Source: an uncultured Burkholderiales bacterium
GTDB taxonomy: Bacteria > Pseudomonadota > Gammaproteobacteria > Burkholderiales > Eutrophovitaceae
Direction of reading: 5' to 3'
DNA length: 64,000 nucleotides
Assembly: GCA_951812315.1 (NCBI GenBank)
Contig: CATOSA010000061.1
Span: forward strand, 1 to 64,000
Positions 1 to 8,831 of this stretch are shown piece after piece. Within the stretch, counting starts at the first letter, position 1. The number at the start of each line of letters is the position of its first letter. The position numbers were made by a program, and so were the translations under genes. The notes beneath the pieces were generated by a model. That model had not been told where the DNA came from. It searched no databases and saw only the letters and a list, made by a program, of their open reading frames with translations.

Positions 1-14
1 GACCGAACTAGCCA

Positions 15-215
15 TGTCCCCACTCTGTCTTTCTGAGCGTCGATTTGGGAAGCAGCGGCAAGTGTTTACGCACCTGACCGCCGATAGAAACAAGCTAACG
101 CGGCAAAGACAGCCCCCCTCGGCACGTTTAAGTGTACGGCGATACGGGCGGCTTGAGCACGGCGTTGTCCATGTATGCAGCCGTTGTTGCCATTGGCCGT
201 GGAAGTGGAGCTTAC
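15..215 (+). ncRNA. possible bridge RNA region of the IS110 element
   Basis: About 200 bases lie between the left end of the element and the transposase ATG at 216, and no convincing gene occupies them. In the IS110 group (IS621 is the studied case) this left-end non-coding region encodes the structured bridge RNA whose two loops specify donor and target. The assignment here rests on position only. I did not find guide sequences complementary to the flanks by eye. Confidence 0.4.
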
Positions 216-1202
216 ATGTCTGATTCACACAAGAGCATCGAAGTCATCGGCGCGGACATTAGCCAGTGCGAAATCGTTATTGCCTGGGCGCGCTCGCAGC
301 GACCTTGCCAGCGTATTGCCAATAAGCGCGAGGCCATTGTGGTCTGGCTCAAACAACTTCCCGCAGGCTGTGTTATCGGCATGGAGGCCACGGGCCGGTT
401 ACATCAGCAGCTGGCTGATCTGGCTGCAGGACATGGACACGTCGTGTACGTCCTTAACCCCAAGCATGTAGCGTCTTACGCCAGGGGCGTGGGCCAGCGC
501 GGCAAGACCGATCCAATGGACGCGGGCGTGATTGCCCGTTATGTCGATCGCGAACGTGATGGGCTACATCGTTATGTCGTACCCAGCGCCTTGCAGCGCA
601 CGCTGCGTGATTTGATCAGCCAACGCGCGAGCGTCGTGCGTCATACTACGGCGCTGCGCCAGAGCATCCGGGCTACGGGCACGCGGTCCAACCGCGCCTT
701 AAAGCGCGCGCATCAAGGCGCCTTGAAGAGCCTGAATACGCTGCTCGCCGAGCTCAACAACGAGCTCAAACGCGTCATTGCACACAACGATGAACTGGAG
801 AACAAACGCAAGCAACTGCAGCGCATTCGCGGCATTGGCTTTATCAACAGCGCGGCGTTGACCCATCGCTTCGATCACACGCCCTTTGCCAATAGCGATG
901 CGGTGGTGGCCGCCTACGGATTGGACCCGCGCCCGAAGGATTCTGGTACTCATCAGGGCAAGCGGCGCCTGACCAAACAGGGCAATGCGGAGGATCGGCG
1001 GCTGATCTACCTGGCTGGGCAGGCAGCGGCAAAGACAAAATTGTTCAAACCAATTTATCGCGCACTACTAGCCAGGGGCTTGGCAACCACCGAGGCCATT
1101 GTGATCCTGGCCAGAAAGCTACTGCGCATCGCCTTTGCCATCTGGACTTCAGGACAACCGTTCAAGCCTGATATGGTCGGAAAAAAAACCTTGCTAAAAA
1201 CC
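216..1202 (+). CDS. IS110-family transposase (DEDD, RuvC-like)
   Basis: This is a site-specific recombinase that excises and inserts the IS through a RuvC-like DEDD domain and a serine in the Tnp_20 domain. Visible catalytic-site candidates are GADIS near residue 12, GMEATG near residue 56, and KTDPMDAG near residue 100. The C-terminal domain has RIRGIGF and GLDPRPKDSG, the usual place of the catalytic Ser. I chose the ATG at 216; an in-frame ATG at 132 would add 28 residues with no family resemblance. No stop codon occurs before the right end, so the frame runs directly into the next gene and gives a 664-residue ORF from 132 to 2126. The transposase looks complete and possibly active. Confidence 0.85.
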
Positions 1203-2126
1203 ATAGGAACTAGCCAAACCGGGAATATTTTCGCGTCGAGTGGCGCATTTGCGCGCATGAGCGTCGAGGCGATCGTCGAGTCCGCTGCGCCCGCAGGTAT
1301 TTCGCACATTGAACTTGCATCGGGTACCCGGCACGAAAGTGGCGGCGATCTTGCGGTTACGCTCGAGGCTGCACGCAAGAACGGATATGTCTTTCTGGTA
1401 CACAACTATTTCCCGGTGCCGGCGAAACCGTTCGTGCTCAATCTGGCGTCTGCTGATCCAGCTACGCTTGAGCGCAGTATCGGCCATGTCAGGTCTGCGC
1501 TCGAACTTGCAGCAGCGATTGGATCGCCTTTCTATAGCGTTCACTGCGGCTTCTGCATTGACCCGGCACCGGACGAGCTGGGCAAGGCGCTCCACGGCCG
1601 CGCGCTACCACTTGAACAGGCCCTGGAAACATTCATCGATAGTGTTAAACAGCTTGCAGGTTACGCGCAGGCGCAGGGTGTCGATCTGCTCCTTGAGAAC
1701 AACGTCCTTTCAACGATTAATGCCGGGCGAGTTGAATTGCTCGGGGTGACAGCGGAGGACATTGAATCGATTTTGCGAGAAATCGATCGGGCAAATGTCG
1801 GGCTATTGCTCGATGTTGCCCACCTCAAGGTTTCGGCGAAAACCCTGGGCTTTGATCCGAAAATGGCCGCGGCACGGCTCGCGCCCCTGATTCGCTGTTG
1901 TCACCTTAGCGACAATGACGGTGATGCAGATACCAATGAACCCGTTTCTGCCAATGCATGGTTCTGGGAACCGATACTCGCGAACCTGACGCAGCAGCCG
2001 GTCTGGGTGCTCGAAGCATATGACTTGCCGCTACCGGTAATACGCGACCAGCTTGAACTCATCGAAAGTTGCGTTGGCACGCAAACCGGGCGCAGTGGTG
2101 TTCACGCGGTGGTCAACGGGAAATGA
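1203..2126 (+). CDS. sugar phosphate isomerase/epimerase (TIM barrel), 5' end replaced by IS110
   Basis: From GNIFASSGAFARMSVEAIVE onward the protein matches the xylose-isomerase-like TIM-barrel family (IolE/IolI type). It has HIELASG, LLLENN, GLLLDVAHLK and CCHLSDNDGDAD, which are the usual acidic and histidine metal-binding strands. Only a few N-terminal residues seem lost to the IS insertion. Joining the left flank to the right flank across the shared repeat restores an open frame. Translation would now start in the transposase or at an internal codon. The stop at 2124-2126 overlaps the ATG of the next gene by four bases, so it was the upstream member of a sugar operon. The exact substrate is unknown. 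Confidence 0.7.
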   Translation: MGTSQTGNIFASSGAFARMSVEAIVESAAPAGISHIELASGTRHESGGDLAVTLEAARKNGYVFLVHNYFPVPAKPFVLNLASADPATLERSIGHVRSALELAAAIGSPFYSVHCGFCIDPAPDELGKALHGRALPLEQALETFIDSVKQLAGYAQAQGVDLLLENNVLSTINAGRVELLGVTAEDIESILREIDRANVGLLLDVAHLKVSAKTLGFDPKMAAARLAPLIRCCHLSDNDGDADTNEPVSANAWFWEPILANLTQQPVWVLEAYDLPLPVIRDQLELIESCVGTQTGRSGVHAVVNGK

Positions 2127-3598
2127 CCAGAACAGTCGCAGCGAACTTGATGCGTGAGGATGCGACCTTGCGACAAGTCATGCAACGTCTCAATGAAGGC
2201 GTGTTCGGCGTTGTTTTCATGGTTGATCGCGAAAACCGCGTGCAGGGAATGCTTACCGACGGGGATGTGCGCCGTGCCTTGCTCGCGGGTTCGCAGCTCA
2301 GCGACGCTGCCGCTCCGGGCATGAATCGCAATTTCGTCGTTGGGCGATCATCAGCGCCGCACGCGGAAAACATCGCGTTGCTCAGCGACCGGATTCGGCA
2401 CGTGCCGGTACTTGACGAAAAGGGGCGGCTGGTCGATTTGTTGTCCTGGGCGGAGATGTTGCGCATTCCGCTGATGCAGCCATCTCTGGGCGGTGACGAA
2501 CTGAAAAATGTCTCCGATTGCATCACCAGTGGGTGGATTTCATCGCAAGGCGACTACGTACGCCGATTCGAAGACCAGTTTGCGCAATCTCATAGCGGTG
2601 GACATGCAATTGCGGTATCCAGCGGCACGGCGGCACTTCATCTTGCGCTCAAGGCGGTTGGTGTTGGCGCAGGCGATGAAGTGATCGTGCCGGATCTGAC
2701 CTTCGCGGCAGTTGCCAATGTCGTTATCCATTGCGGTGCTGTTCCGGTGCTGGCCGACGTTGACGCCGAAACATGGACGCTGGATGTCCAGCAAGTAGCC
2801 GGCAAAATTTCGAGCCGGACCCGAGCGGTGATTCCGGTTCATCTTTACGGGCACCCTTGTGAAATGGACGGCTTGCGCGATCTGGCCGAACAGCATCGGC
2901 TGCGAGTGATCGAGGACTGTGCCGAAGCACAGGGCGCCTTGTTCCGCGACCGGCAGGTCGGCACGATCGGAGATGTGGGTTGCTTCAGTTTCTTTTCGAA
3001 CAAGGTGATCACGACCGGAGAGGGCGGAATGGTAACGACGTCGGATCCGGACATTGCCGAAAAGGTGCGCACCCTCAGGGATCATGGCATGCGCCCGGGC
3101 AAGCGTTACTGGCATGACCACGCTGGATTCAACTACCGAATGACGAATCTTCAGGCGGCAGTTGGTGTCGCCCAGATGGAACGTGTAGACAATTTCCTGC
3201 GTCGCCGTCATCAAATCGGTGAACGATACATCGAACGGCTCGGCAACGTGCCGGGTCTCATCATGCCGCCGCGACAACCGTGGGCGAGAACCATTTTCTG
3301 GATTTTTTCGATGCTGGTCGATTCGGATCAGGCTGGCATGACGCGTGATCAATTATGCGAGTAGTTACAGCAGCGCGGTATAGAGACGCGGCCGTTCTTT
3401 CACCCGCTGCATGAACAGCCGCCGTACAAGTCGACCAAACAGTTCCCGGTATCTAGCCGTCTGTCGGCTCAGGGCATCAGCCTTCCCTCCGGAAATGAGA
3501 TATCTGACGCCGAGATTGACCGGGTTTGTGCTGAAGTAACCCGGATATTGGCGCATCATAAGAAATTGGCGCACCATAAAAAGGTGATTCATGAATGA
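2123..3598 (+). pseudogene. CBS-domain / DegT-DnrJ-EryC1 aminotransferase fusion with in-frame amber codon
   Basis: Residues 1 to about 115 form a pair of CBS repeats (MLTDGDVRRALL, HVPVLDEKGRLVDLLS). The rest is a PLP-dependent sugar aminotransferase with SGTAALHLAL, EDCAEAQGA and the Schiff-base lysine in FSFFSNKVITTGEGG. A TAG at 3362-3364 stops the frame. The same frame continues with clear family sequence (RGIETRPFFHPLHEQ) to a TGA at 3596-3598, so one base change is enough to explain the break. The tail has an imperfect LAHHKK duplication. The ATG at 2123 overlaps the previous stop. The product without its last 78 residues is probably unstable. A close paralogue without CBS domains lies at 49170-50333. 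Confidence 0.8.
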
Positions 3599-4315
3599 TG
3601 ATCGGGATGCCACGATAGGCTTGATACTGGCGCGTGCCGAACAAGAACACACGCCTGTTGAACGGCCGTCCGTTGATCGCGTATACCGTCGATGCCGCGA
3701 TCGCGGCCGAGTGCTTCGCGTCGATTGTCGTTGTCTACCGATGACGCGCGCGTAGCGCAAATTGCACGCGATGCCGGTGTTGCCGTTGACGAGCGCCCGG
3801 CCAGTCTTTGCGGTGATACCGTGCGTGCGGTCGAAGTCGTTGAAGAGTATTTGCAGCGAACGGATGCTGGCAACAGATTCTCGAATGTCGCGATGCTGCT
3901 GCCAACCTGCCCGTTCAGAACAGTTGACGACATTCGCGGCGCGATGCGGCACTTCCAGCGCCAGGACGGACAAAGAATACCGCTGATCACAGTGGCGCAA
4001 TATGCGTTTCCGCCGCAACTTGCCCTCGAGCCCGACGACCATGACGCTCACGACGCGCAATCCGGACAGATGCGCATGTGTCAACCGGTTGCATATGCGA
4101 CGACTACGCGCAGCCAGGCGATCCCGGCGCGCTATCATCCGAACGGCGGCATGTACGTTGCGGCCATCGACATGTTTCTCAGCGAGAGCAGTTTTTTTAC
4201 CGAGCGCATGCTGACTTACATCATGCCGGCCGAGCGCTCGTTCGATATTGATTATCCGTGGCAGTTCGATCTTGCCGAGCATTGGGCGCGGCAGGTTCAA
4301 TCAACAGGACGCTAG
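3591..4315 (+). pseudogene. NeuA-like acylneuraminate cytidylyltransferase, frameshifted
   Basis: The family sequence is spread over three frames. GLILARA near 3619 is in the starting frame. NKNTRLLNGRPLIAYTVDAA follows in a second frame. STDDARVAQIARDAG through LLPTCPFRTVDDIRGA, RYHPNGGMYVA and ERSFDIDYPW run in a third frame from about 3740 to the TAG at 4313. The lost piece after GLILARA would hold the P-loop-like GSKR segment. An extra G near 3737 explains the second shift. In the intact form it would activate a nonulosonic acid with CMP. It overlaps the upstream aminotransferase end, which supports a former co-transcribed nonulosonate operon. The gene cannot make a functional enzyme as read. 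Confidence 0.75.
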
Positions 4316-5490
4316 CCGAAAATTTCCCATATCACACGGAATGACTGGCTTGCACTTGGCACCATGATGAACGCAAACCCCAGCGCTGAATAGAGAACAG
4401 TAGTCGCAGTGCCGAGCGCGTATGCCATCGGGGTAGACAGTTGATGCTTCAGCCACGCGGCGAGCGGGGTGCGGCGCCATCTTCCATAGAACCAGATGCC
4501 GGATGCGTGCCACATTCCCCAGCATAACCACGTCAGGCTGATCTGGTGCCACATGCCCATGACGATAAAACTGCTGAACAGCGCAAGCGTCGGCTTGCGC
4601 GTCTTGCCTAGCACGGGCATGTATATATTGTTTCGGCACCAGTTTGACAGGGATATGTGCCAGCAGCGCCAGTACTCAGCAAGGTTGGGACGCAGCAGCG
4701 GGTAGTTCATGTTTTCCATGATGCGATAGCCGAATAGCCTGCTGGATCCGATGGCGATGTCGGCGTAGGCTGAAAGATCGAGATACGCATAGATCAGCGC
4801 CGCAATCAGAAACCAGACCAGAGTGTGCGTGCTGATCGTCGCCAGATCCTGACCGAACGCAATCTGCTGAAACAATGGTCCATATGCGATCGGCTGGAGA
4901 AGCACGCCGAGCAACACGATCTTTTTGAAGAATCCTACGCTCACGCGAGCCAGTCCCGCGATGATGTCGGTAGACGTGATCGACGAAGAGCGCAGTTCAA
5001 CGAATTCCTGAAAGCGCTGAATGGGACCAGCCGGGAAGATCGGTACGAACAATACGAATACCATCAGGTCCAGTAGCGATGGATTCCTGATCTCGCCGCG
5101 GTATACATCAAGAGCGAATGCAATCAGCTTGAAGGTCAGGTAGGAAATGCCGAGAGGCACCAGGTATGTTCTTGCCAGCTCGGGTGCGTCCAGATGCAAG
5201 GCAATGAGAAACTCGGGCAGATATCTGAACGTGATCAGCGCGGTGACGAGGGAGGCGACGACCAGGGTTGCCAACCTGATGTTTCGTTTCTGCTCCAGTG
5301 CGCGCGCGCAGGCATGAATCAACGCGACCAGGATGATCAGGAAAACGGTGAATTTTGGCTGGATCGCAAGCAGCACCGCAGTGCTGACCGCAAGCAGGAA
5401 CAATGACCTGAACGATTGCGGAATAGCCCAGAACACCATGCTGCTGATCAGCAGTGCAGGGATGAACCAGGGCGAGAATATGATGGTCAT
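4312..5490 (-). CDS. MBOAT-family O-acyltransferase (DltB/AlgI-like)
   Basis: This is a 392-residue polytopic membrane protein with about ten hydrophobic segments. It has the MBOAT signature: YLTFKLIAFALDVYRGE, NYPLLRPNLAEYWRCWHISLS and the catalytic-histidine region GMWHQISLTWLCWGMWH. These proteins move an activated acyl group across the inner membrane to an extracytoplasmic acceptor. The start overlaps the stop of the SGNH gene by four bases, and an acyl carrier protein and AMP-forming ligase lie upstream in the same operon. That context points to a DltB-like role more than an acetyl-CoA-using AlgI role. The acyl donor is inferred, not shown. The 3' end overlaps the end of the NeuA-like pseudogene on the other strand. 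Confidence 0.85.
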   Translation of the reverse strand: MTIIFSPWFIPALLISSMVFWAIPQSFRSLFLLAVSTAVLLAIQPKFTVFLIILVALIHACARALEQKRNIRLATLVVASLVTALITFRYLPEFLIALHLDAPELARTYLVPLGISYLTFKLIAFALDVYRGEIRNPSLLDLMVFVLFVPIFPAGPIQRFQEFVELRSSSITSTDIIAGLARVSVGFFKKIVLLGVLLQPIAYGPLFQQIAFGQDLATISTHTLVWFLIAALIYAYLDLSAYADIAIGSSRLFGYRIMENMNYPLLRPNLAEYWRCWHISLSNWCRNNIYMPVLGKTRKPTLALFSSFIVMGMWHQISLTWLCWGMWHASGIWFYGRWRRTPLAAWLKHQLSTPMAYALGTATTVLYSALGFAFIMVPSASQSFRVIWEIFG

Positions 5491-6556
5491 TCCTTCTCCG
5501 CCACCAAATCGCGATGCATCAGAGGCACCAGCAAGTCAGCCAGGATGGACGCGAATTTTTCGCGCCCGGCCGGTGACAGGTGATGGGTGTCAAAGAAGTC
5601 GATTTTCGTCCATGTGCTTCTCGACTGGGGTTGGAGGTAGTCGACGGAATAGTCGTTAACAATGCGCTCGACTCTTTGCCGGCAATCTGCGCGAATCGGA
5701 TCGAACAGTCCTAGCAGGGCCGCGTCGTTGGGTATTTCGACCAGTGCGACGCGATTGCCCGACGTAGTTGCGGTTCGAATGGTTTCTCGCCTGAACGCTT
5801 CGTTTGCGTCGGCACTGGTCCAGTATTTCTTGATGAACTTGTCGGCGACGTCCTCATAGTCGAGATCGCGGTATTTGCGAATCCTGTGACGGTGCAGCGA
5901 TGTCGGCCCTTCGCGCAGTGCCCGCGCTGTTGCCTGTTTCAGCGCGCGTGGCGCAACCTGCCAGAACTGGAGAACATCTGACAGCACAGTGACGTTCACC
6001 CCTGCGTCATGGGCAATGCGGCGCAGCTGTGCCGGTATGGGAAGGTAGAAGTATCCGTTTCCACCTTGCTCCCCTGGTCGGGCCTGGCCTGAAACTGCCG
6101 ATCAGGCGCCTTGGAGAAAAACACCGGCTCGGTGCCGAGGATCAGTATTCCGTCGAATGCGCCGAGCGCGTGTGCTATGCGGGCTTCATCGGCGAAGTTC
6201 TGATACGGAGAGCAAACGCTTACGAAGCGCGCCGGTGTGCTGAGGCGAGTCGTGAGCGTGCTCGACATCCAGTCATCAGACGGCAGGCTTTCCATGCAAA
6301 CTGAACCGCCGACGTAGACGACATTTGTCGTCTTGCGCGTGTCGCTTTCACGTAGCGAGTAAATGGAAAAGGCGTTGAACAACCAGTTGTCGCGCGGATG
6401 CCGAAGCAGGTATTCCTGCAGTTCGGTCAATCGCCATGGCCATCCGTGCAGACCGGCAATCGTTGAAAGGGCGACGATCAGTACAAACCAGGTCAGGAAC
6501 CAGCCGAGGATGCGGTACGGCCGAGCGTCGGCGCCAACAAGCCGATCGTAGTCCAT
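5487..6556 (-). pseudogene. SGNH-hydrolase-like acyl transfer protein (DltD/AlgJ-like), split by one frameshift
   Basis: Two overlapping ORFs form one protein. The first (5996-6556) has an N-terminal membrane anchor (ILGWFLTWFVLIVALSTIAGL) and the SGNH block I nucleophile in VVYVGGSVCMES. The second (5487-5999) carries FFDTHHLSPAGREKFA, the block V Asp-x-x-His. Near 6058 the frame changes. The downstream frame reads upstream as GYFYLPIPAQLRRIAHDAG, which fits the family, so a one-base indel is the likely cause. In DltD-type systems this periplasmic protein moves the acyl group from the MBOAT output to the polymer. It is dead if the indel is real and intact if it is a sequencing error. Confidence 0.65.
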
Positions 6557-6635
6557 GGTCGATAAGGGTCAGCAGTCGCGCAGGGCGGCGTGGATCACCC
6601 TCGAGACAAGCCGGCAACAGGCTGGCCGGCCATGC

Positions 6636-6884
6636 CTAATTGGTGACGAGTTTGCGTTCAATGAGGCCAGCGATTCTGCTCACGGTATCGAGGTTGTCAA
6701 TGGACACCTCGGATGGTGCGACCTTGATTCCGAAGCGGGTCTCAACGAATGTGATCAGTTCGACCAGATTCAAACTGTCCAGGACCTGGTCCTGGAACAG
6801 TGATGTTTCGGCGTCGACCGCAATATTGTTGGTTGCGGCGAAATTTCCGGTGATGTATTGCAGCAGTTCGGATGTATGGTCCAT
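6636..6884 (-). CDS. acyl carrier protein (DltC-like context)
   Basis: This is an 82-residue carrier protein with the phosphopantetheine site Ser37 in VLDSLNLVEL and the usual four-helix pattern. It would carry an acyl or aminoacyl thioester loaded by the AMP-forming ligase encoded just upstream at 6945-8402 and deliver it to the MBOAT protein. It lies in the same minus-strand operon, 60 bases after the ligase and 79 bases before the SGNH gene. Length and motif are typical. It differs clearly from the second carrier protein at 28203-28445, so each probably serves its own enzyme. Confidence 0.85.
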   Translation of the reverse strand: MDHTSELLQYITGNFAATNNIAVDAETSLFQDQVLDSLNLVELITFVETRFGIKVAPSEVSIDNLDTVSRIAGLIERKLVTN

Positions 6885-6944
6885 GTTCCTGGCTCTGTAT
6901 TGCGCAATCGTTAGTCTGGATCAATATGCATGATGTGTGCTCGT

Positions 6945-8402
6945 TCAAGCGGCAGCGCGCAATTCCTTGCGCGCCACTTTTCCGGATGTCGTTCTTGGCA
7001 ATGCGTCGATCCTGATCAGCCGAACCGGCATGTGGTTGGACGGAAGTGTCTTGCGTAAATGGGCCTTGATCCGGTTGCCAATGTCCTGTTGGTCGGCGCT
7101 GACGTAGTACAGCCACGGCACGGTTCCCATGCGCGCGTCATCTACAGCGACTGCGGCACATTCGTCGATTCCGGGCAGCGCACAGGCCGCTGACTCGATT
7201 GCCAGTGTGCTGACTTTCTCGCCGCCGACCTTGATAACGTCATCTGCGCGGCCAACGAGAAACAGGTCACCGTCGCTGTCCAGCCGGCCGAAATCTCCGG
7301 TCGCGAAACCGGATCGGGTCAGGACCGCGTTTGCGCTTTCGTTATTCAAGTAGCCCGTCATCAGATTGGCGCCAGAGACGTGAACTTCACCGGTCACGCC
7401 ATGCGGCAGTTGTCGACCATTCTCGTCCAGCACCTCGATTGTCATTCCGGCAAGCGGTTGGCCGACAGAGCCCGGTTTGTGATCGACTTTTTCCGGATCG
7501 AGGATGCACAGTCGGCCGGCGACCTCGGTCAGGCCGTAAGCGCAGAATATCTGTATGCCGGGCCATTTCGAACGCAGCAACTGGAGGATCGGTACCGGCA
7601 GATGCTCGCCGGAATTCATCAGGAATCGCAGGCCGGTTGGAGGCGGTGTCTCATCCGCAACACTTGCCAGGCGAATAAAATTTGCCGGGACGCCGCCGAA
7701 ACCGGAGCAATTGTGTTTCTCCAGAATGGACAGGACGGCGCTGCCAAACATGAAGCCGCGCTCGACGACGATGCTGGCACCCACCGACAACATCGTTAGC
7801 AAATGGATCAGGGAGCTGGTTGTGTACAGTGGCGTGGTGATGAGAATTCGGTCGGATGAGTGAGCGCCGAGGCGTTGCGCAGTGGACAGCGCATTGTTCG
7901 CCAGTTGCCGGTTTGACAACGGTATCGCCTTCGGCAGGCCGGATGATCCGGACGTAAACAGCACCACCGATATCGCATCGTCGTCCTGTTTCACCGGGGT
8001 AAAACCGCTGTCATCGTTCGGTTCAAAGACCAGTTTCTGCATCGGAAAAGGACGTTTCCGGACCGGGGAGAAAGTGCCCGAGTACAGGCCAAGGTCCGGT
8101 GTAATCGTGTCTTCCATCGCATTCAGCGCTGAATCGACATAGCTGATGTTCAAGGGAATTGCGGTCGCACCGACGCTCCAGATCGCGCCGTACGCCCGGC
8201 AAAGATCGAAGTCGTCGTCGCTGTAAATCGCCACCCTGCTGCCGGGGCCGATTCCGTGACCAGCCAGGGATTGCGCCGTCGAGTTGATCGCACCGAGTAA
8301 TTGTGCGTGTGTGAACTTGCGATCGCCGAATATTGCAGCGGCTGCAGCCGGCATTCGGGATGCGTTGCGGGCAAAGAACCCGAGCGGATTCGCGACGCTC
8401 AT
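6945..8402 (-). CDS. AMP-forming acyl-activating ligase (DltA-like position)
   Basis: This 485-residue protein belongs to the ANL superfamily. It has the P-loop motif VLFTSGSSGLPKAIPLS, the A5 region YGLTEVAG, ATGDFGRLDSDGDLFLVGRADDVIKVGGEKVS, and the C-terminal catalytic lysine in TTSGKVARKELR. It would adenylate a carboxylic acid and transfer it to the neighbouring carrier protein. The start overlaps the VOC gene stop by four bases, so translation is probably coupled. I cannot read substrate specificity. It could use D-alanine as in DltA, or a small hydroxy or fatty acid. Residue spacing looks complete and no frameshift is seen. Confidence 0.85.
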   Translation of the reverse strand: MSVANPLGFFARNASRMPAAAAAIFGDRKFTHAQLLGAINSTAQSLAGHGIGPGSRVAIYSDDDFDLCRAYGAIWSVGATAIPLNISYVDSALNAMEDTITPDLGLYSGTFSPVRKRPFPMQKLVFEPNDDSGFTPVKQDDDAISVVLFTSGSSGLPKAIPLSNRQLANNALSTAQRLGAHSSDRILITTPLYTTSSLIHLLTMLSVGASIVVERGFMFGSAVLSILEKHNCSGFGGVPANFIRLASVADETPPPTGLRFLMNSGEHLPVPILQLLRSKWPGIQIFCAYGLTEVAGRLCILDPEKVDHKPGSVGQPLAGMTIEVLDENGRQLPHGVTGEVHVSGANLMTGYLNNESANAVLTRSGFATGDFGRLDSDGDLFLVGRADDVIKVGGEKVSTLAIESAACALPGIDECAAVAVDDARMGTVPWLYYVSADQQDIGNRIKAHLRKTLPSNHMPVRLIRIDALPRTTSGKVARKELRAAA

Positions 8403-8830
8403 GGCACGTCCTCGACCAGTTCGATCAGGACGTTTGCCGTTTGCTGCGGATCGAGGAAGACCACGCGCTGGCTTTCGGCATTGCGCGAAATTCCGGACGG
8501 GAGCGGATGTATGCCGTCGCGTGACAATCGATCAAGCTCGCCATCCAGATCCCCGGTTCTCAGGCAGATGTGATGCAATCCCTGGCCGTGCCGGGCAATG
8601 AAAGACCGGATCGGATTGGGCAACAACGGCATTGTCGGAGAGTGTTCCGTGGTGCCTTCCACAAGCTCTATTTCGGCACCGCCAAGGTTGAGGAATGCGG
8701 ATTTCACACCCTGGGTATCGACGTCTTGAGGACTGGAAAAATCAGTTCCGAAGATTTTCTCCAGCCGGGACCTTGTTTCGGCAATGTCGGAAACGGCGAC
8801 CGCGATGTGGGCAATTTTCAATGCCGCCAT
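8399..8830 (-). CDS. VOC-superfamily protein (methylmalonyl-CoA-epimerase-like)
   Basis: The protein has two beta-alpha-beta-beta-beta modules. AHIAVAVSDIAE has the first metal-binding His, GLHHICLRTGDLDGELDRL resembles methylmalonyl-CoA epimerases, and the terminal glutamate strand is NVLIELVEDVP. I chose the ATG at 8830, one base after the stop of the microprotein; a longer frame to 8905 adds unrelated residues. In this operon it could set the stereochemistry at the alpha carbon of the acyl group before or after activation. That role is inference from context. It might also act on another small substrate. The reading frame is complete. Confidence 0.7.
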   Translation of the reverse strand: MAALKIAHIAVAVSDIAETRSRLEKIFGTDFSSPQDVDTQGVKSAFLNLGGAEIELVEGTTEHSPTMPLLPNPIRSFIARHGQGLHHICLRTGDLDGELDRLSRDGIHPLPSGISRNAESQRVVFLDPQQTANVLIELVEDVP

Positions 8831-8831
8831 T

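Larger units (their letters stand above)
5..1216 (+). mobile_element. IS110-family insertion sequence
   Basis: The element is bounded by an exact 10-base direct repeat, GAACTAGCCA, at 5-14 and 1207-1216. It holds a DEDD transposase and about 200 bases of left-end non-coding DNA. IS110 elements lack long terminal inverted repeats and recombine at a short core, so the repeat is best read as the joined core plus partly shared flanks rather than a classical target duplication. The length of about 1.2 kb fits the family. The right end lies inside the 5' part of a sugar isomerase gene, which is read in frame from the transposase. Only four bases of left flank are in the window, so the left boundary is less secure. 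Confidence 0.75.

Noticed and set aside
132-215. Longer N-terminus of the IS110 transposase from the ATG at 132
   Set aside because: The 28 extra residues do not resemble the family, and this DNA is where the left-end RNA would be encoded.
3365-4300. 311-codon open frame on the minus strand
   Set aside because: It covers the ends of the aminotransferase and NeuA-like pseudogenes; the plus-strand frames hold the recognisable motifs and this one has none.
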